A program made the position numbers and the translations under genes. Below are positions 39,358 through 39,503 of a stretch of DNA of 39,503 bases, piece after piece. The notes beneath the pieces were generated by a model that had not been told where the DNA came from, did not search any database, and saw nothing but the letters and a program-made list of their open reading frames with translations. Position 1 is the first letter of the stretch; every line of letters begins with the position of its first letter. Source of the DNA: Acidobacteriota bacterium (GTDB lineage Bacteria; Acidobacteriota; Terriglobia; UBA7540); the NCBI GenBank assembly GCA_003224635.1, contig QHZK01000045.1:3157-42659 (forward strand). Direction: 5' to 3'.

Positions 39358-39503
39358 ATGGCTGCCAGGAAATCTCTTGCCATCTCCGTCCTGTATAAGG
39401 AGGCAGCGAGATTCAGTCGGCAGGAATCCAAACACGATGAGCCAGCTATTTACGGCGTGGACAACGGCAAGACCATAGGAACTTATTTCGAGCACAAATT
39501 CCA
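39358..39503 (+). CDS. 5' end of an unrecognised gene, cut by window end
   Basis: ATG 39358 opens MAARKSLAISVLYKEAARFS, then RQESKHDEPAIYGVDNGK and TIGTYFEHKF, with no stop before the window ends (48 residues seen). The composition is that of a real protein: mixed helices, no shadow pattern. The N-terminal form, a basic helix then a conserved-looking GKTIGTYFEHKF turn, makes me think of restriction-endonuclease-like proteins, but this is a weak memory and not a firm call. It begins 80 bases after the lyase stop, without a clear ribosome site. It may mark the end of the polysaccharide locus. Confidence 0.55.
   Translation, partial: MAARKSLAISVLYKEAARFSRQESKHDEPAIYGVDNGKTIGTYFEHKF

Noticed and set aside
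39358-39503. Naming the last gene a restriction enzyme
   Set aside because: Only 48 residues are visible and the resemblance is from memory; left as unrecognised.

Overview
The window looks like a piece of an Acidobacteriota genome (Solibacter/Bryobacter-like), or of a metagenome bin from that phylum. This is an inference from gene content: high GC, a 1157-residue Oar-like TonB-dependent receptor with an N-terminal carboxypeptidase-regulatory domain, a CRTAC1/ASPIC-UnbV protein paired with a TPR protein, and small GC-rich hairpin repeats between genes. No rRNA, tRNA, CRISPR array or intact insertion sequence was seen.

Left part (1-4300). A partial unrecognised gene is followed by a broken secreted-protein gene. 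Next is a tightly overlapping minus-strand operon of four genes: TetR regulator, membrane-anchored SRPBCC protein (frameshifted), second SRPBCC protein and TIGR01777 epimerase. It has a near-consensus sigma-70 promoter flanked by two TGAAC-n2-GTTCA palindromes, a clear case for autoregulation. Just upstream lie an integrase N-terminal remnant behind a perfect hairpin and a possible ArdC-like scrap.

Middle part (4500-16070). The minus strand carries CRTAC1, TPR and the TonB-dependent receptor, probably an outer-membrane uptake set. Divergent from it are a secreted PIG-L deacetylase and a DegT/DnrJ/EryC1 aminotransferase. Then comes a graveyard in which a DUF1801 fragment (minus) abuts the C-terminal end of a sigma-54 activator (plus). 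A membrane-anchored coiled-coil protein reads away from the polysaccharide locus.

Right part (16838-39277). About 22 kb of co-directional, often overlapping genes form an exopolysaccharide locus. It holds a Wzc-type BY-kinase, an O-antigen ligase/polymerase (WaaL/Wzy_C), methyltransferases, a Wzx flippase fused to an FkbM methyltransferase, four GT-B glycosyltransferases, a Wzy-like polymerase, a radical SAM/SPASM enzyme, a GT2 glycosyltransferase, asparagine synthase and a heparinase II/III-like lyase. Together they could make, decorate, flip, polymerise, length-control and trim a repeat-unit polysaccharide. An initiating phosphoglycosyltransferase and a Wza exporter are not in the window. 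A ParE/RelE-type toxin-antitoxin pair and a frameshifted conserved gene interrupt the locus after wzc.

Most notable: the single-frame Wzx-FkbM fusion, two palindromic elements inserted in frame in the lyase gene, the TetR double operator, and several single-base frameshifts, two of them in homopolymer runs, which point either to real decay or to sequencing error. The last 146 bases open a new gene that runs off the window.
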